This document shows, one piece after another, positions 10,067-22,267 of a DNA stretch of 64,000 nt. This DNA is from Phymatolithon calcareum (lineage: Eukaryota > Rhodophyta > Florideophyceae > Hapalidiales): the NCBI GenBank assembly GCA_977006965.1, contig OZ345357.1:3100001-3164000 (forward strand), written 5' to 3'. Every line of letters begins with the position of its first letter. Position 1 is the stretch's first letter. Under the pieces are notes generated by a model. The model saw only the letters and a program-made list of their open reading frames with translations. It did not search any database and was not told the origin of the DNA. Made by a program: the position numbers and the translations under genes.

Positions 10067-10939
10067 CGCTGCACTGGTATCGGGGCAGCTTTGCATACCT
10101 CACAGTCAGTGACTGAACAGGGTGGACGACCTGCGCCGTCTGCAGGAGACCGCGCCTTCTTGAATGTCAAAAATCCTCGCGGAAGCCCACTGGTGGAGTC
10201 GGATGGTTTGGTTGCCGCGACGAGCCTCTCGAGGTCGACCCAATACGGCCCGTACTAATAATGCGAATGAGAGCGAGCGAGCGATATTTCATAGGAAGGA
10301 AGGAAGTGTCCAGAGTTAGAGAGTTCAGAATTGAACAAACCAAGCCTGGCGACGGCACAGCGCTGTAGGAAAACTTACCTTAAACCGAGCAGTGTCAAGA
10401 ATGAGCGCGCTATTACTCGCCTCGTCAATAGCTGCGACCGGGCTGTAGTGGCCATCACCAGTCTGCGCTAGCGAGTCGCGCGAGAACGCAACTGCAGCAA
10501 ACTCTTCCTCCCCGCGATTCTGTCGCCGTACGCACCGCAGCAGCAGATTGCGCGCTTCATCGACGGAGACACCGCGAAGGACGGTGACGTCCGCGCCGTT
10601 GCAACGCGCGGTGCGCGCCAGTTGGTCAATGGTGACGCCCTGTGTCCGTGCAGTGTCGAGGTCGAGACAGCAGTCTAGAAGCGATTCCGCGAACCAGCGC
10701 CATGGGTCCATCCACACCCGGCCCGGGTCGATTTGAAGCGCGTTCAGCATTATAGTCAACGTTGTCAGGCCGCATAATGCGGGGTGGCTCTGCGTTTGAT
10801 ACTGGCTGACAAGTGGGAAGAAGGCGTCGGCCGTGCCCGCGGACAGCGCTGATTCGAAACGAGACTTTCCCTCCTCCGAAGAGAACTCGATCAAACCGGC
10901 GGGTAGCTTGCGGCGGTAAAACGATTCCCCGTGCACCAT
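10063..10939 (-). CDS. PCS: Phytochelatin synthase (two exons)
   Basis: Exon 1 is 10939-10379 and exon 2 is 10254-10063, giving 250 residues. The enzyme joins gamma-Glu-Cys units of glutathione into metal-binding phytochelatins. The N-terminal papain-like catalytic domain is complete: Cys56 (HPALCGLTTL), His164 (GDGHYSPV) and Asp182 (LILDTARFK) correspond to the C56/H162/D180 triad of plant PCS. The FYRRKLP and IDPGRVWMDPWRWFAES signatures are also present. Exon 2 starts YGPYWVDLERLV, matching the family's conserved YPPHWVPL continuation, which confirms the splice. The variable Cys-rich C-terminal sensor domain of plants is reduced to a short tail with PCSVTDCEVC. An in-frame ATG at about 11077 would add a Ser/Arg-rich, transit-peptide-like leader of roughly 46 residues, so organelle targeting is possible. 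Confidence 0.93.
10255..10378 (-). other. Phase-0 intron of the phytochelatin synthase gene (124 bp)
   Basis: The donor is AAG/GTAAGT (minus strand, from 10378) and the acceptor is TTAG/TAC (ending at 10255). Removing it joins ARFK to YGPYWV in frame with perfect family continuity; unspliced, the frame terminates soon after. Confidence 0.92.
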
Positions 10940-11962
10940 CGTGGTGGTGATGTGACGGCGGCAGCGGACGGAGCGGGTGAGGGATCGAGACGAAACGGAT
11001 TGGTGGTGAGAGTGGGGGGTATAAGGTGCAAAAAGCAATGCACCGCGGATGCAGTGGACGGTTCTAGACGGCGTCATGTTTGGCTTTTGGCTGCGATGGA
11101 GTAATAAAGAATGCACCGCTGCTGCGTGAGATTGCGTTAGATGCACAAGTGGTACAGCAGCAGGGCCGAGGGTGTCATAAGGAATAATTCCTTCTGCATT
11201 AATTCTGTACACCTGTACAGACCGGCAACACCAATGAAACAGAGGTTTTGCAATATAACATGTGCCATCGTATCACACCAGCGCCATATCTGGCATGGTG
11301 GGCAACGTGGGCAGCGTGGGCAGCGTGGGCAGCGTGGGCAGCTCCACTCCGCGCCGCGCAGGGTTTGTGCTGGGGTCAGTGCGTGCACTTTGATGGGGCA
11401 ATTTCCTACGTTACACCGTACACAATAGTTACTTGACCCTGCACAGGATCCCCGCGCTCCATCCTAACCGACGAATGAGGCTGGCAGGCACATGCTCTGC
11501 CCAACAGCAGCCGGACAGAAAAAATATGGGAATAATGAGAGTAGGGCATCCTCGACCATAGTATGAAAAATATTCACCTCACTGGCTCTCTGAGATTTTG
11601 ATTATTTTGTAACTGCTAATCTTGCTCCATGCTCAATTCATCATGGATTTAGTATGGCGTGTATCTCGAGTTTGCTGGTTAGTCAAGGTTCGTGTGCTCG
11701 TTCTACAGATATGCGATTAATCGCATAAATAAATAAGGTCTGCGGTAATGGTTTTATTGCAATGGTTATTGAAATTCTGGGTAATATTGCGAAAATGGAT
11801 TGCTGAGGTCTTCATTATTGCAATACATTTTTGCGATTTACGAATCTTTGCAATAAATAAAAATAATATTGCTCGGTCGTCTGTTCTGCAATTTCTACCA
11901 AGTCTTCTTCAATATATCGCTCTCCATCCAGCTCCTGACGTGCTCAGCACTGAAATCAACCG
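10940..11962. other. Spacer upstream of phytochelatin synthase, with a minisatellite
   Basis: This contains the presumed PCS promoter and possible leader (10940-11100), a 9-bp minisatellite at 11298-11342 and an AT-rich segment from 11520 to 11900 with repeated ATTGCAAT words. No gene is supported. Confidence 0.5.
11298..11342. repeat. 9-bp minisatellite, five copies of GTGGGCAGC
   Basis: Five consecutive 9-bp units occur; the first is GTGGGCAAC and the rest are identical. The array is 45 bp in total. Confidence 0.9.
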
Positions 11963-13071
11963 TTAAAGACGCTCGAGATAATGCAGTTTAAGGTACAGGG
12001 GATTCCGATCGTTCTCGCGGAAAGTCTCGTCACTAGATTCGCAACATACTGGACCACAGCTAACCGTTGCAAGTCGAGCGACTTGTTCTAACGTACTTGC
12101 AAGTGCATATTTGGACCTCCTTTTATGATACATATTTAGCGTAGAAATGCATGCTGCACAGAGCGATAATCCGACGAGGAAAACAATTAGGGCTAAGCCA
12201 CACAAAAACGGTTCATGATACACTTCTGTGACCAGCCGATTCCCTTTAAGCTCGACAACATCACCGCCCACACCCTGAAAAAAGCTTATAAAATCCAGCT
12301 CAAGCGGAGAAAAGGCAATTCCTTGATCTACCACCTGAGCCATAATTAACAGCGTTTCCATGTCGCGCCTTTCCCATGCCATGTGCGACGAAATGGCAGC
12401 ACCGCTTGCAAATTCCCGTGAGACATAAGATACAACAGCGAGTGCTTCAAAAGAACCATTTCGCAGTAGAGAGGCACATGCGCCTGCCCCAAGTGCAGAG
12501 CATCTCATCGCTGAGAGATTCCATGTGCAATCGGTCACGCGTAGTTTTGCGGAGCCATTTCGAATAGCGCTGAGCCTCGGTAAGACTGAAAGTCCAGCTC
12601 CGACACTCAACATTGACTAATACCTCCTCCTTGAAACCGTCCTTTTTGCGGAGGCATTGGAGTGGGCCTGACAACTTTCCAGGGATTGGCGCATACTTCG
12701 GCTCGTTGTCGACCAAGGTGCGGCTTTTGTGAAAGAACACATTCTGATCGAAGGCTGTGCGACAAAGGAAGGCGGCTCGTGCAAAATGCAGTTCACGAGA
12801 AAAGTTCACCAATTCCCAAGGTTGCTAAACGGCGTGTTTTTCGAGCGATTATTTCAGATCCCGGGTAATGGACTACGACAGGGCGTGTATCACCGTTGAC
12901 GGCGACACCAAGCACGATGGAACAGATAAGGAGTAGTAGCTTTAACACAACGCACATCTTGCGGAACCACAGCGGGGCATGTGAGCGACCAGTGGGGAGC
13001 TCGAACCATACGTTGGAGACGCACACGGAACTGTGCTTGTCGTAGACATCGCGTGCAATGAGGAGGCGAGA
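11963..13071 (-). pseudogene. 3' part of a host membrane-protein gene split by the hAT element
   Basis: Three overlapping minus-strand frames (13071-12793, 12812-12447, 12613-11963) read as one protein with two indels: one in the TTTT run near 12800 and one around 12590. Order: extracellular-type segment (ARDVYDKHSSVCVSNVWFEL), a hydrophobic helix (MCVVLKLLLLICSIVLGVAV), a Cys-containing ectodomain (VECRSW; DCTWNLSAMRC), a second helix near the C-terminus (FLCGLALIVFLVGLSLCAAC) and a basic cytoplasmic tail. The family is not recognised. The frame continues exactly across the hAT target duplication into the 5' part at 24246-24486. Given the insertion and indels, the gene is presumably dead. 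Confidence 0.6.
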
Positions 13072-13079
13072 GACGGAGG
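13072..13079. repeat. Left target-site duplication of the hAT element
   Basis: GACGGAGG, matching GCCGGAGG at 24238-24245 in 7 of 8 positions. hAT elements make 8-bp duplications. Confidence 0.75.
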
Positions 13080-13217
13080 CAGGGATAGTACCAATATTAT
13101 TGTTCTTTATTCGGGCACATGATGCAATAGCAATTGCAGTACCAATAATGCAAGGTTGAAGGCAATAGCAATTGCAATATCTGACCATTCTTCCAATATC
13201 AATTGCAATAACAGAAT

Positions 13218-13513
13218 CTAATTCAGGTCCTCACTCACGCGTTGGATCACTCTTGCGCTCCGGGCAGTGTTCATCGCCACGGAGACCGACTGCTGGTCCC
13301 AGTAACCTTTGTTCTCTTTAAGAAACAGCAGGGCTTCTAGTAATAACGGCGTCATCCTCTTGCGATTGTCTGTCAAAACATTCTTGACAACCGACCAAAG
13401 CCTCTCCACCTCGGCAGTTGATCCAAGAATAAAGTCGCAATTTATATAAGTCTGATGGACCTCGGCATGCTTGCGCTTTTTTACGGCAATTCTTTCCGCC
13501 ATCGACAGCCGGA
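13218..13513 (-). pseudogene. C-terminal dimerisation region of the hAT transposase
   Basis: The frame reads SMAERIAVKKRKHAEVHQTY, then LGSTAEVERLWSVVKNVL and LLLEALLFLKENKGYWD, the classic hAT C-terminal dimerisation block. It stops at 13218. The upstream part of the protein is on the far side of the gypsy element, from 22268. Confidence 0.88.
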
Positions 13514-14424
13514 TGTCGCGCCCACTGCATTTCTTTTCCCGTTGCTGCCCATTCCCGGACTCGACAGCAAGGCGGAGTCTGTAAGGAATGCAGTAAGCGC
13601 TTTTCTTTCTCGCGACTGTACGCCACGAACTTTGATCGCGATCCACATGGAACGCCGAATCAGAGGCACGCGACTCTAGTTTCCTTGTCTAGGTGATCCG
13701 CTGGGCCACACGTGCAACGTGTCCCATGCGCATGTAGAGCTTTTGTTTTTCGCTTTGCTAGTAGTATATAAGATAGTTTGTCCCTTCCTCTTAGTAAAGG
13801 AAGGTGGAGGTTTCTGGATTTCGGCTCGAGTGCTTGGATCCTACACGCATCAAGCCTGTGAATTCCCTCGACCACGCGGAGTCGGAGACTTTCCACCCCT
13901 TTCTGATAGCTTCTTCTTCCGTGCAAGCCGGTACGGCGAGAACCTAGCGACAGATCCGTCCCTTTTCTTTTCGTACGTTCGCCTCAAGATCGACGGCCCT
14001 TCTAAGGTCGCTGCCTCAACAGACGACGTCGATTCTGCCCGTCTGTTCTCGTGCTGAAAGCGCTTCGCCGCACAAGCTGGTGTGGAGTCGCTTCTCTCAA
14101 CGCGCCGAACACCTGTGTTGTTCCGTTCCGGTACACTATCTGAAGTTGACGGCCCATCCAAGTTCGCCATCGTCCAGCGTTGCCGACGTCGCTCAACGCT
14201 TTGCACCCTTCCTTCTTTTTGTTTTCCTCATCATTCATCTCACGCGTCATCAGGACGCCTATTTCTAGCACTCCCCTTTTCCTCCTCTTCGTTTCTTGTT
14301 TCTCTTCTTTCTCTTTTCTTTCTTAACTTCAGTCATTCATTCTTTTTGTCTCTCCCGCACTTTTTCTCTCCTCCGGTCTTCTCTGAGCAGAGTAGCGTCG
14401 GGTTCTTGTGAACCTGGCGCTACA
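13514..14424 (+). repeat. 5' LTR of gypsy copy 1
   Basis: 911 bp, TG...CA ends. A TATA-like box TATATAAG lies at 13765-13772 and the 3' portion is strongly pyrimidine-rich (14270-14380). It differs from the 3' LTR by scattered substitutions and small indels. Confidence 0.95.
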
Positions 14425-14426
14425 TC

Positions 14427-14444
14427 TGGTGCCAACCCCCAGGA
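14427..14444 (+). other. Primer-binding site of gypsy copy 1
   Basis: TGGTGCCAACCCCCAGGA starts 2 bp after the LTR end, as expected for complementarity to a tRNA 3' CCA end. I cannot name the tRNA. Confidence 0.55.
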
Positions 14445-14493
14445 GTTGAGCGGAGTTATCTTTCTTTTTTCGTTTTCTTTTCGTAGCTTGACA

Positions 14494-16719
14494 ATGTCTG
14501 CCTATTTCGGTGAGTCCGACGGATCCGATTCGCATCCACAGACTCCTACGAGTAATATGTCAGAAGGACCTTTGTCTCCACAAACTACGCCTTTTGTCGT
14601 CTCTGCAGTCACCCGTGAATTCTCAGCCCTACGCTTGAATGACGGGAATGGTGAATCCTCTGCAGAACCTGCTGTGCTTGGACTAGATCCTGCAGGCCAA
14701 CCTACCCGTATTAATCCATCTTCTTGCGCCAACCCGGCTCAGGAAAGAGATGTTGATGATGTAGAGCTTCTGCAGCCTAGGGTATGAATCAATCAGAAGA
14801 GCAACGAGGTCCAGACTCAGGAGAGGGACTTTCCATTTGTCGTGCAGGGTCGTCCTCGTCCTCGGAAAGCTCAAGTCGGATTTTCTAACCTGAAAGAGAA
14901 GTGCGATGCCGAGTTCACCGGACAGGGTACAAACGACGCCTATGACACTTCTCAGTCACAGGCGAGAGCTTCGCGCATTACTCAAGTGCAAAGAGTTCAG
15001 CCCTCTGGTATACATTCGAATTTAACCTCCCGTATTGCTCGCCCGCACTATGTCGAACGTAGACGCGAGCGAGCTATGGAGCAACGGCTTCGATAATCTA
15101 CTCGACAGCAGCGAATGGACGAGTACCGCCGACAGAGCTCCGTGTCTCCGCCATTTAGGCATGGACAAAACCCAGAGGCTGCGAGAGGCCCCGTTGGTCG
15201 TTCCGAGAAGAGCTTCCAAGGCCCAGTTCACCGCCGCGTACAAGTCATCCAGAGCGACGTCAACCGGTGCACTACCAGTACGCGCATTTCAGTGCTCTCC
15301 CGCCGATGACGTACGACAATCAATATGCATGGCCCAGACCACAAAAAGCTACCGCCAGCTATGGGCAGCCGCCTTGCGCGGAGCATTCCAGTGCTTGGGC
15401 GCCACCTCCGCACACTCCTGTCTCTCATCATGGATACGCATATAGTGGGGTTCCATACGCCTCCAACCCACACATTGGGGAGACACCTCGTGTACCCGCT
15501 CATGTAAACGAATAACGCAGGTGCAGTCATGGCGAACAGGACCAACGCGAGCAATTTGACCAGTGCCATTGGAGAAGGCTTGGCCCACCAGCACCTCACG
15601 TTCGAGAATTCCTACCAACAAATTCCGCATTCCGGCACGTCATGTCCAACAGAGCATATCGCTTGCGTAATACACATGCTGACCTCCGTTCTGATTTGAG
15701 GAATGTGAAGGAAAATACTGAATTTCTTCGCATGGCAATGTACGGAGCAGACTTTAATGGAAAAGACGAGCTCGCCTTGCTCAATTTTCTGGCAAGGCTG
15801 ACAGATTCTGCAAATGACCTCGAGATGTCGGAATCGCAGCTATTCCGAGTTTTACCCCATTTCCTCTCAGGAAGCGCAAACGAACGCTGCCCATGGAGCC
15901 CTAGCGTTTGCAGGGCGCGCAGAACATTCCAGTGGTACTCCGAGCGGCATTTGGAATTGGCCATCGACCGTGAACTGGTTGTTGCGCACGTACGCACGTG
16001 ATGACACACTCGACAGAGCGCTAACCAATCTTCGGACCATGGTTCAAAAGCCTGGTGAGGAGGAGGAGTGTTTCTTACAGCGCTTAACGAACGCTCATGC
16101 CCAGTGCGGTTACCCGTTAAGCCCAGAGGACTTTATTGCTCGATTCATTGACGGATTAGACCTCCGCATTAAGTCTATTGTTCTTCGCTTTCGATCTCAA
16201 AATCCGCGAGTAGACCTACTGGAGCTGGTGGAAGCTGTATCTAGCGAAGGTATGGCGATGCGGGCGCGTGTTCCCAAGCAGGAGTATCACGGCGAACGTG
16301 ACATGCGACCCACAATGCGCCCGACAAGCTTACTCAACTACCTCGATAACGAGGGCGATCCTATTTTCTTCGCCGATGAGGAGTGCGAGCGAGCAGCCGA
16401 AGCGAACATCCAGGACCTTTCTTACTCGGCGTCAGCAGTTGAAGTATCACTGGCTCTTGACCGACAAGGAGGGGGAGACCGGATGATCTCTGGACCCAGA
16501 GGTCGAAGCTCGACACCCAAACCTGGCTACTTTGACCAAAAGGGAGCATACATTGGAGTGGTTTGCCATAACTGTTACGAAATGGGCGTCCATTACAAGC
16601 CGGACTGTCCTTGCAAACACCAAGAACATGCCGACATCATCATTGCCAATTTTGAGAGATTGACCCTGGCAATGAAAATCAGGGTGCCGTGGGACATTTA
16701 TTTACGAACATCCGGATGA
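14494..16719 (+). pseudogene. gag: gag of gypsy copy 1 (degenerate)
   Basis: Starts at the ATG at 14494 (MSAYFGESDGSDSHPQTPTS), an acidic Ser/Pro-rich N-terminus that stops at 14785. The capsid-type region resumes at 15642 (LRNVKENTEFLRMAMYGADF) and shifts frame near 15870 to continue as WLLRTYARDDTLDRALTNLR...CFLQRLTNAHAQCGYPLSPE. A zinc-knuckle-like motif near 16565 (CHNCYEMGVHYKPDC) marks nucleocapsid; its spacing (CX2CX5HX4C) is one residue longer than canonical. Several frameshifts and stops make it non-functional. Confidence 0.8.
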
Positions 16720-17099
16720 CTGTCATTGGCAGATTTGAAAGTGTACGGAATCGTACGTGTGCTTTTATCCTACGGATACGAAACAGATTGTGACGGTAAT
16801 CTACAATCGCCGCCATCCCCTGGAGGAAGGCAAAATCCGAACGAACGTCCACCAAGATCACCATCCAGCGATGTACGCCCATCAGACCCAAGGTCGGGAA
16901 ACGCGCGTGGGGGCCCTCGCCACTGAGCGTCTCCACCCAAAATCTCAAAGTCACACTTTCCCGGTGCGCAAAAGCAGTAGCAAAACGTGCCAAAGTTAAA
17001 CGCTCGCCGGGGGCGCTGTTCGGTCCATGGAAGGAATCAGCAGAGTAGAAGGCCGACCAGCTCTGTACGCTGACCTCTCGCAACTACAAGGTTCGCACC

Positions 17100-20000
17100 A
17101 TGGTGGGCCCGCATGCACACGCCCTTTCCAAAATGCATGCTGTGCTCGATACAGGTGCTGGCTTAAACTTCGTTCGCGCTGACTCCCTTGCACAAGAGGT
17201 GGTGTCAAGCATCCAAGACGTCCCATTCCCTCCCGTACGCGATGCAAATGGCCGATTGCTCGACTCCGTGGGTACCGCAGATTTGGTGGTGCATTTAGGA
17301 AACCGATTGGCGAAAACCACGTTTATTGTGCGCAAACATCTCGCCACTCCTCTCATATTGGGCTTTGATTTTCTGGACAAGTTCGTTACTGCCATCGCCC
17401 CCAGACTCTCTATTGTTCTTATGGACGATGGATCCTCCGTTCACATAGTCTGCCAGCGTAAGCAAAGCAAAAGCGCGGCGCTCTTGGTCTGTGGCGATGA
17501 TGAAGTCAGACCGACCAAGAAGGTGCACCGTAAACGGCGCAGTAACAAGGCATATCTCTCAAAACCGGTACATTTGGAAACGAGCACACAGCGCTGGATT
17601 CCGTTAGTCTCCGGAATCCATGGGACATTCTGTCTGCCAACCAGCCAACGGTTCTTCGAAAAACACCGTATTCTTATCGCGAACTCCATTGTCCAAGTCG
17701 AACCAGGAATGCCGTTCTGGGTGTTAATGGCGAATTTCAGCACGGAAGACGTAAAGCTATCGAAAGGCATGGGGCTTGCCAAACTCCAGACAATGCCCAG
17801 CTCAATCGTCCCTACACCCCTGACATTGGCATCTCTCACTGGCGAGCCGGAAGTCCAGGCATTGGTCTCCGAGGAGGAGGAAGATGAGGTAAATGAGATC
17901 CTCGTGGCCAACACGCGCAAGTTTCTCGATCTTAGGCATTCGGGGGACCGTACACATGTGAAGGAAGTTAAAAACAAGGACGTCGTCACCCTTGACAACA
18001 TCAGCCTTGACAAGGCACCGTCTGATATGCGCGAAAAGATCCGTGTCGTGCTCCAGAAGCATTCAACTCTTTGGGCAGACCACCTCGGTGCTGTTAATGC
18101 TACGACTCATCATATCGATCTGCTCCCAAATACAAGGCCAATTCGACAAGTGCCGTACAGGTCAGGCTTTAGGCAGCGCGATATCGTCAAAGAGCATGTC
18201 GAAAAAATGCTAAGGAAGGGTGTCATAATTCCTAGTAAGAGCGCATGGGCCTCACCAGTCGTACTTGCTCCTAAGCCAGATGGTTCTATGCGTTTCTGTA
18301 TCGACTTCCGGCGCCTGAATGCGGTCACAAAGCGAGATGCCTATCCTCTCCCGTGACTCGATAACTGTGTCGAAATCCTTGGGGAGGGACGATGTTTTAC
18401 TACGCTTGACGCCAATGCGGGATTCTGGAAAGTCCCCGTGGCTGAGCGAGATCGTGAAAAACGGCCTTCCCGACATTCGACGGCCTGTACCAGTTCACCA
18501 GAGTGCCGTTCGTTTCGACCAATGCGCCAGCGACATTCCAACGCGCACTCGACAAAATCCTGTGTAGATACACACGGAAGTCATGCCTCGTTTATATCGA
18601 CGATGTCATCATTTTTAGCCGAAACCCACAAGAGCACCTCCAACACATAGACGAGGTACTAAGAGAGCTCGTAAGTACAGGGATCACACTGAATCTGCCC
18701 AAATGCGAGTTCTTTACCGATACAGTCTCGTATCTTGGCCAAATCATCCGCCCTGGTAAGCTCTCAGTGCCGGAAGCCGCCACTCGGTCTCTACGGAGAG
18801 CCAGGGAGCCGACAACCGTTACAGAGCTTAGTTCATTCCTTGGGCTTGTCAATGTGTATCGCCGTTTCATCAGGAGTTTCGACGATATCGCTGCACCACT
18901 GTACGACCTTTTGAAAGTTTCGCCGCTGAAGGGAGCGAAAGCTCTACCGCCGTTTTCTAAACAGCAATCGAATGCCTATGAGACTCTTAAGGTTTCTGTC
19001 ACCAGCACTCCAGTGTTGGCGCTCCCCAAAGCTAACGGCGCTTTTTCTCTGGACACCGATTCGTGCGAGCACCAAGTGGGCTGTGCTCTTTTTCAGGATC
19101 AAGAAGACGGCGAGCGCAAGCCGATTGGTTTCTGGAGCAGGACGCTGTCGAAAGCTGAACGCAACTACTCTATGACGGAAAAAGAATGTCTCGCACTTGT
19201 CTATGGCGTCCTAACCTGCAGACCGTACCTATTGGGCACTAATTTCGTCATTCATACCGACCACAGTGCCCTTCGGTGATTAATGGAAATCACGGACTCT
19301 AGCGGAAGGCTCATGCGCTGGCGTTTGCGACTGGCCGAGTTCGATTTTGTTGTGAAGTATCAACCGGGGCACAAAAACTGCCAGGCAGACGCAGCCTCGC
19401 GAGTGCCTACAAATGCGCCTACGACAGAGCAACTGAACCTCGACATCCCTTGCTTCATTGCTGCCGAGAGAGACGCAGAGGACGACTTGGATCCTAGTGA
19501 AGTGCCCGAGCAGTCGCTTGATGAAAGTTCCAGTACGTGTCTTGATGAATTTACTTCTGTCCTGCCTCACGCGGATGATATTCCCCGAGCACTGGATGAA
19601 AAGGAGCTCCTGGACGCTCAACTTGCAGACGAACTTTGCGTCAAAATTCGAAGGGGCATCAATCAGCGCCTTCCTAGCTCGTTTGAGGAAGACGAGGACT
19701 CCGGTATCATCAAGCGATGCGTCTTTGAGCAGAAGCAAATTGTGATACCTGCGGCACTCCGCTCTCGCGTTCTCGATCTGGCACACCGCCCCGCTAGTTC
19801 AGCGCATACGGGGGGACGTAAAATGAACCGCACACTCCGTAAGCGGTTTTATTGGCCATCTATGGCACTCGACTGCTATCAGAAGGCTCTCGATTGCATG
19901 AGCTGCGCCCGTGAGCGGTCCGGTCAAATCTATAGGCGGTGCCCCCTGAAGCAGTTTCCGGCTAAAACACCACTTGAAGAGGTTTCCATGGACCTCATGG

Positions 20001-21264
20001 GCGAGCTCATTCGGACTCCTAGAGGCCACCGGTATCTGCTCGTCATAAGCGATCGATTTTCAAAACTCACCAAAGTCGTACCAGTGATCTCTATCTCAGC
20101 ATTTTATGTCGCGAAAGCCTTTGTTACTCACTGGATGTGCCACTTCGGTACCCCCGTTCACCTGTTAACAGACAGTGGAACCCAGTTCGATCCAAGTTTA
20201 TGCTCGAAGTCTGCAGGATACTTGGAGTCCGTAACATCACCAATGCATCCTACCACCCTCAGACCAACGGACAGGTGGAGCGGTACAATCGCACCCTAAA
20301 AGCGGCACTTCGTCACTACATAAGTGAACACCCACGGGAGTGGGACATGTTTACATATGCGGTTTGTTTTGCGTACAATACGTAAGAGCACGCGACAACG
20401 GCATACGCAACCTTTGAGCTCGTCCTCTCCCGTCATCCGTCTCCTTTCGTCATCAAGGAAGCAAGCTCAGTGGAGCGCGCACCGCCCAAGGCGATTCGAG
20501 CCGCGTGGATGAGACGTCTCAAGACATTGGTGACCCAGGCGACCGCCACTATGGCGAGGTCACAATCGAGGCAGAAGCGCGGCTACGACTCACGAGTACG
20601 TGTACCCCCTAGACGCCTCGTGGCCGGACAGAGCCCTGCAGGGTCGGGTCCGTTTGAGACTGTGCAATTGGAAGACACTACGGCTGTCATCAAAATTGGC
20701 GATTTTATTGAGCGTGTATCCGTTGATCGATTGGAGGCTGCCCCCGAGGAACTGGTCAGTCCCTCGCCTTGCCTCACGAATACTCACACAGATGTTCACG
20801 ATTTACCGATTTTGCGGCTACCCAATTCTGTTCCTTTCTCTGCCCCGCATAAGACTATCATCGAACCGCCGACTGCCGACAGACCCATCACCCGCTCAAT
20901 GACGCGAGCTGCGCGAAATCGCACGATATGTCCGCCACAATCGTCTATCAAGCCCAAGGTGACATTCGCGAGCCCGCTTGTCTCCTCAACCGACGGTAAA
21001 ACTACTCCCATACCTGGCACCACCTCGTCAAGCACTAACTCGGTTACTATACCGACCGAAATCCGAGCTTTTGAGAGCATCCGCGGACATGAGCGTCACC
21101 CAAATCGTCCGGGTTGTTTCAAGCACATGGTACGCTGGTACGATGCCCCCGGTGAAGATACTCTTGAGCCGATAGAGCATCTGACGCGCAATATGGTGGT
21201 GAGGTACCATAACCGTCCTCAACTTCCTCTCCCACGCGATCTCTCTATGGCCGAGATTGCGTAA
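17100..21264 (+). pseudogene. pol: pol of gypsy copy 1: protease, RT, RNase H, integrase, chromodomain-like end
   Basis: The protease has an intact DTGAG near 17150. RT includes SAWASPVVLAPKPDGSMRF and the catalytic YIDDVIIFS near 18600. RNase H has FSLDTDSCEHQVGCALF and IHTDHSAL. Integrase has the HHCC finger (19780-19915) and core (MDLMGEL; LTDSGTQF; NGQVERYNRTL). The C-terminal ESIRGHERHP...FKHMVRWYDAPGEDTLEPIEHL is chromodomain-like. Breaks: TGA at 18354 (Arg position), one missing A in an A-run near 18453, TGA at 19277 (Trp position), a frameshift near 20190 and TAA at 20383 (Gln position). Confidence 0.93.
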
Positions 21265-21340
21265 CACGATACCGAAGTATCCTTGACGACCGTTCGAGAT
21301 TGGACAAGATGATTCTAATCTTTTCATAACGTTCGTTGCT

Positions 21341-21356
21341 GTGGGGGGGGGGGCTG
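21341..21356 (+). other. Polypurine tract of gypsy copy 1
   Basis: A G-run (gtgggggggggggc) lies directly upstream of the 3' LTR, as expected for plus-strand priming. Confidence 0.8.
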
Positions 21357-22267
21357 TGTCGCGCACACTGCATTTCTTTCCCGTTACTACCCATTCCCGG
21401 ACTCGACAGCAAGGCGGAGTCTGTAAGGAATGCAGTAAGCGCTTTTGTTTCTCGCGACTGTACGCCACGAACTTTGATCGCGATCCACATGGAACGCCGA
21501 ATCAGAGGCACGCGACTCTAGTTTCCTTGTCTACGTGTTCCGCTGGGCCACAAGTGCAACGTGTCCCATGCGCATGTAGAGCTTTTGTTTTTCGCTTTGC
21601 TAGTAGTATATAAGATAGTTTGTCCCTTCCTCTTAGTAAAGGAAGGTGGAGGTTTCTGGATTTCGGCTCGAGTGCTTGGATCCTACACGCATCAAGCCTG
21701 TGAATTCCCTCGACCACGCGGAGTCGGAGACTTTCCACCCCTTTCTGATAGCTTCTTCTTCCGTGCAAGCCGGTACGGCGAGAACCTAGCGACAGATCCG
21801 TCCCTTTTCTTTTCGTACGTTCGCCTCAAGATCGACGGCCCTTCTAAGGTCGCTGCCTCAACAGACGACGTCGATTCTGCCCGTCTGTTCTCGTGCTGAA
21901 AGCGCTTCGCCGCACAAGCTGGTGTGGAGTCGCTTCTCTCAACGCGCCGAACACCTGTGTTGTTCCGTTCCGGTACACTATCTGAAGTTGACGGCCCATC
22001 CAAGGTCGCCATCATCCAGCGTTTCCGACATCACTCAACGCTTTGCACCCTTTGTTCTTTTTGCTTTCCTCATCATTCATCTCACGCGTCATCAGGGCGC
22101 CTATTTCTAGCACTCCCCTTTTCCTCCTCTTCGTTTCTTGTTTTCTCTTCTTTCTCTTTTCTTTCTTGACTTCAGTCATTCATTCTTTTTGTCTCTCCCG
22201 CACTTTTTCTCTCCTCCGGTCTTCTCTGAGCAGAGTAGCGTCGGGTTCTTGTGAGCCTGGCGCTACA
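21357..22267 (+). repeat. 3' LTR of gypsy copy 1
   Basis: 911 bp and nearly identical to 13514-14424. Confidence 0.95.

Larger units (their letters stand above)
13514..22267 (+). mobile_element. Ty3/gypsy chromovirus, copy 1, inserted in the hAT transposase
   Basis: An 8754-bp element with two 911-bp LTRs (13514-14424 and 21357-22267), each starting TGTCGCG and ending CTACA. The flanks CCGGA (13509-13513) and CCGGC (22268-22272) fit a 5-bp target duplication with one mismatch. Order inside: gag, protease, reverse transcriptase, RNase H, integrase, chromodomain-like end. All coding parts carry stops or frameshifts. Confidence 0.95.

Noticed and set aside
11298-11342. Possible CRISPR-like array
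   Set aside because: Five contiguous 9-bp units with no spacers; it is a minisatellite in a eukaryotic genome.
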